NCBI GenBank assembly: GCA_965227745.1
Contig: OZ245769.1
Span: 5,642,001-5,706,000, forward strand
Origin: GAS368 sp965227745
GTDB lineage: Bacteria > Verrucomicrobiota > Verrucomicrobiia > Opitutales > Opitutaceae
Direction of reading: 5' to 3'
Length of the DNA: 64,000 bases
How positions within the stretch are numbered: the first letter of the stretch is position 1; each line of letters opens with the position of its first letter. Below, piece after piece: positions 61,611 through 64,000 of this stretch. The notes beneath the pieces are model-generated. The model was given only the letters and a program-made list of their open reading frames with translations, did no database searches and was not told the DNA's origin. The translations under genes were made by a program, and so were the position numbers.

Positions 61611-62593
61611 GCCGCAACTGCGCGCCTTAATTCTCGCGCCTCGGCGAGTAATTCTTGCGCCGCGGCTAGCGCCGCCGAAGAGGCGGTGGACGTTGCCGCG
61701 GGCATCTTTGCCGTGTGCTCCGGATGATCGTCGGGATCGCCCAACCCGGTCGCGCGGAAGCGCCGCAACCTCTCGAGGATGAGGTCGCGAATCTCCGTGG
61801 CGTTGTCGACGCTGTTGAACATCGCGGTGTGCAGGGAGTCGCCGGGGCCCTTGCCGTGGGGACCCGCGCCGCCGCCGCCACCGGCGGATTGCACGCGGAC
61901 ATCGGCGAGGCCGAGGAGGCCTTGGAGCGGGCCTTGGGTGACCTCGACCTGCTGGAGATTCGCGAAGCTCATGGTCAGCTCCTGTACCCGCCAGACGCCG
62001 GTGCGGATGCGCAGGCTGCGATCGGTGACGATGTACCAGCGCATCTCGAAATCGAGGCGGCGCACCGCGTACGTGATGGGAATCTGGACGAGATAGAAAA
62101 GGAAACCGATGAGCTTGACCGCCCAGAGTAGCGGGAAACTCCATGGCGGGAGGCGGAGACCGATGTCGATGACGAGCGCCTTGAAGCCAGCCCAGCCACC
62201 GGGGCCCGAGCGACGTTTGCGCGCGGTGCGGTCGCGGGATTTGTTGGCGGGAGTGTCGTCGTTGGAGCTCGGGGCGGACGGTGGGAGGACCGTCGACGCC
62301 GTGGGCTCGGGTGGACGCGGGACGACGACGGCGGCGGGTGCCGTGGGGGCGGCGCTCGCGCGGGCCTCACGCTGCGCTTGGACGGCGCCCTCGAGCCAAA
62401 AGAACGCGGCAGCCCAGAATACGATAGCCGCGAGGGCGGCGGCCTGAGCCAGGCCCCAGGTAAAAAGACGGAGACGGAAGAGGTTTTTACCGGCGCGGAA
62501 AACGCGCAGGGATGCCGGATCGCCGGCCGGGGCGTGGGGCTCGGCGGGGACGCGGAGCCATTTCAAAAGGAGATCTCGCGCGGGGGTGTACAT
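61568..62593 (-). CDS. Membrane protein with bacterial PH domain (YdbT-like)
   Basis: A 341-residue membrane protein: N-terminal span (FTWGLAQAAALAAIVFWAAAFFW), a proline-rich low-complexity segment (residues 75-125), a second membrane region (PPWSFPLLWAVKLIGFLFYL), then the bPH2 domain (YIVTDRSLRIRTGVWRVQEL and LQQVEVTQGPLQGLLGLADV). The last 12 residues (SAGGSPASAPRS) are encoded by a dispersed repeat, so the original end may have been earlier. It follows the smaller PH-domain gene by 9 bases, the arrangement of the ydbS-ydbT pairs. Confidence 0.85.
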   Translation of the reverse strand: MYTPARDLLLKWLRVPAEPHAPAGDPASLRVFRAGKNLFRLRLFTWGLAQAAALAAIVFWAAAFFWLEGAVQAQREARASAAPTAPAAVVVPRPPEPTASTVLPPSAPSSNDDTPANKSRDRTARKRRSGPGGWAGFKALVIDIGLRLPPWSFPLLWAVKLIGFLFYLVQIPITYAVRRLDFEMRWYIVTDRSLRIRTGVWRVQELTMSFANLQQVEVTQGPLQGLLGLADVRVQSAGGGGGAGPHGKGPGDSLHTAMFNSVDNATEIRDLILERLRRFRATGLGDPDDHPEHTAKMPAATSTASSAALAAAQELLAEARELRRAVAAGSAGGSPASAPRS

Positions 62594-62602
62594 GGGCGGC
62601 GA

Positions 62603-63151
62603 TCAGGCGCGGGGGCGGCGGGCGAGTTCCTCGCGCAGGGCGCGAAGCTCGGCGGCGGTCTCGCGCAGCGCGGCGGCGAGGGCATCGGAGGAGACGGCGG
62701 CGGCAGCGTTCGACGTGACGGCGTGGAGCGCAGGAGCGGTGGGGTGGGCGTGGTCTTTCACGCCGCGCATGCGGGAGTACAGAAAATCACGCAGGGCTTC
62801 GAACTCCTGCAGGCCCTCGATGGTGAGCTCGGCGGAGGAGTTGCCGCTCGCCGTTTGGACAAGCACGCGGGCGAGGCCGAGCCAGCGCTCGACGATATTG
62901 GAGCGCAGATGGATATCCTGGATGCGCGCGTAGTTCACGATGATCTCGCGGCGGAACAGGATGCCCCAACTCATCGAGATGCCCTCGGCGGTGAATTTGT
63001 ACCGCATGGTGTGGTACCGAAAATACATCGGCAGCACGAGAATCGGAAAGAGCGGCGGGACGACGAGACAGGTCAGGAGATAGTACTTCCAAAGATTCGG
63101 ATGCGGGCGCTCGATGGCGAGGATCGCGGCTTCGTCGACGGGAGGGTGCAC
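62603..63151 (-). CDS. Bacterial PH-domain membrane protein (YdbS-like)
   Basis: A 182-residue protein starting at GTG. Two membrane spans (YYLLTCLVVPPLFPILVLPMYF) precede a bPH2 domain: MRYKFTAEGISMSWGILFRRE, VNYARIQDIHLRSNIVERWL and GLARVLVQTASGNSSAELTI. The C-terminal 50 residues are a helical tail rich in Ala and Glu. Upstream partner of the YdbT-like gene in a two-gene minus-strand operon. Function of the pair is not well known. Confidence 0.87.
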   Translation of the reverse strand: MHPPVDEAAILAIERPHPNLWKYYLLTCLVVPPLFPILVLPMYFRYHTMRYKFTAEGISMSWGILFRREIIVNYARIQDIHLRSNIVERWLGLARVLVQTASGNSSAELTIEGLQEFEALRDFLYSRMRGVKDHAHPTAPALHAVTSNAAAAVSSDALAAALRETAAELRALREELARRPRA

Positions 63152-63214
63152 GCGGGGGAGATTGGCAGGAGGGCGCGGGGCGGCAAGCCCGGGAGGGTGA
63201 GGCGGAGGCGCTCG

Positions 63215-63296
<82 letters not shown>

Positions 63297-63344
63297 TCAC
63301 GATTGCTGACTTGCGGCTTAATAATTATCAGAAATATTGCGGGC

Positions 63345-64000
63345 ATGACTACCCCGCGCCGCCTCGCTTCGCTGTTCCGTGTTTTCGCCCTGGCCGCCGT
63401 GATGGCCGTGGGCGCGCTGCACGCTGGTGCGGCGGAGACGAAGGACGCGAAAGAGACTAAGGCGCCGCGCCCCATCGAGACGACGCCGGCGACCTTGCCG
63501 GGGGCGGAGACGGTCGTGTATCGCGAGGCGAAGCCGGACGCGCTGCGGCTGCATATTTTCAAGCCGAAGAATTGGAAGGCGAGCGACCAGCGGCCCGCCT
63601 TCGTGTGGTTTTTCGGTGGCGGCTGGACGCGCGGGACGCCGGCGAATGCGGCGGGCTACGCAAAGTGGGCGGCCGACCTCGGCTTCGTGGGCATCGCCCC
63701 GGACTATCGAGTGAAAGATCGTTTCAACACGTCGCCCCTGGAGTCGGTCGCCGATGGACGCGCCGCGCTGCGCTGGGTGCAGGACCATGCCGCGGAACTG
63801 GGCATCGATCCCGCGCGCGTGGTGGTGGGCGGTAACTCCGCCGGTGGGCACGTGGCGCTGTGGACGGCGATCAAACACACGCCGCCGGGCTCCGTCGCGG
63901 GAGAAGACCCGCTCAAGCAGCCACTCGCGCTGGTGCTGACCAGCGCAGTCTCGGATACGACGAAGGCCAAGGGCTACACGCCGGCACGTTTCGGCGAGAA
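63345..64000 (+). CDS. Secreted alpha/beta hydrolase (acetyl esterase-like), truncated by the window end
   Basis: An open frame from ATG 63345 running to the last base, 218 residues seen. A signal peptide is likely (FRVFALAAVMAVGALHAGAA, cleavage near residue 29). The hydrolase core has FVWFFGGGWTRG (oxyanion region, where relatives have HGGG), then the nucleophile elbow VVGGNSAGGHVALW with Ser near residue 171, and IAPDYR before it. Similar to BD-FAE/acetylxylan esterases; the catalytic Asp and His are beyond the window. Likely acts on acetylated polysaccharides, inferred from relatives. Confidence 0.82.
   Translation, partial: MTTPRRLASLFRVFALAAVMAVGALHAGAAETKDAKETKAPRPIETTPATLPGAETVVYREAKPDALRLHIFKPKNWKASDQRPAFVWFFGGGWTRGTPANAAGYAKWAADLGFVGIAPDYRVKDRFNTSPLESVADGRAALRWVQDHAAELGIDPARVVVGGNSAGGHVALWTAIKHTPPGSVAGEDPLKQPLALVLTSAVSDTTKAKGYTPARFGE

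Overview
The window is about 64 kb of a high-GC bacterial chromosome, roughly two thirds G+C by eye. The overall character suggests Verrucomicrobiota, most likely an Opitutaceae relative. This rests on very GC-rich codon use, a Gram-negative gene set (PilQ secretin, KdsD, LptX-type polysaccharide genes), many palindromic intergenic repeats, and a huge secreted Ig-repeat protein ending in the twin module with phrases such as LIAGFVVSGNTPKKVLIRGV that I associate with that family. The phylum is an inference; no rRNA gene is present to settle it. I saw no tRNA, rRNA, CRISPR array, prophage or insertion sequence.

Layout. 1-7.9 kb: tail of a GNAT enzyme, a DUF2071 protein, Na/Pi cotransporter, CorA, a small unknown, a PTS IIA protein, a coiled-coil secreted protein, and a membrane protein with a spermidine-synthase-like domain. 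8.0-13.8 kb: a minus-strand gyrB-gyrA operon with a two-gene toxin-antitoxin module (PIN-domain toxin) between the two gyrase genes. 13.9-18.1 kb: zinc-ribbon coiled-coil protein, polysaccharide deacetylase coupled to a WaaE-like glycosyltransferase, a 20-G homopolymer, a LuxR-type response regulator and a Fur-like protein lacking the metal ligands. 18.4 kb: RNase P RNA. 19.2-22.8 kb: an M20 peptidase, then a lower-GC patch with a T4-lysozyme-like protein and an unknown gene. 23.0-26.9 kb: three pseudopilin/minor-pilin-like genes. 27.1-33.7 kb: rpsT and an AddB-AddA type helicase-nuclease pair, followed by a 33-residue basic ribosomal-type protein too short for ordinary gene calling. 34.2-47.6 kb: TraB/GumN protein, then pilMNOPQ with four-base overlaps, then a 2,516-residue secreted protein with a beta-propeller and twelve tandem Ig-like domains. 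47.8-55.0 kb: CPBP protease, unknown, polyprenyl synthase, ECF sigma factor with a coupled single-span membrane protein, YjbQ, GNAT, SdpI-like protein and a secreted beta-helix-like protein. 55.1-64 kb: class I fumarase, oxidoreductase coupled to KdsD, LysM lipoprotein, aminotransferase, two bacterial PH-domain proteins and a truncated esterase.

The strongest theme is type IV pilus biology: pilMNOPQ (alignment complex and secretin), a separate minor-pilin-like operon, and a giant surface protein directly behind pilQ. The second theme is short palindromic repeats: at least five families of hairpin elements occupy intergenic gaps, two of them with stem changes that compensate each other. The most unusual local arrangement is the toxin-antitoxin pair embedded in the gyrBA operon. 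Long open frames antisense to nearly every gene are GC-bias shadows and were left out.
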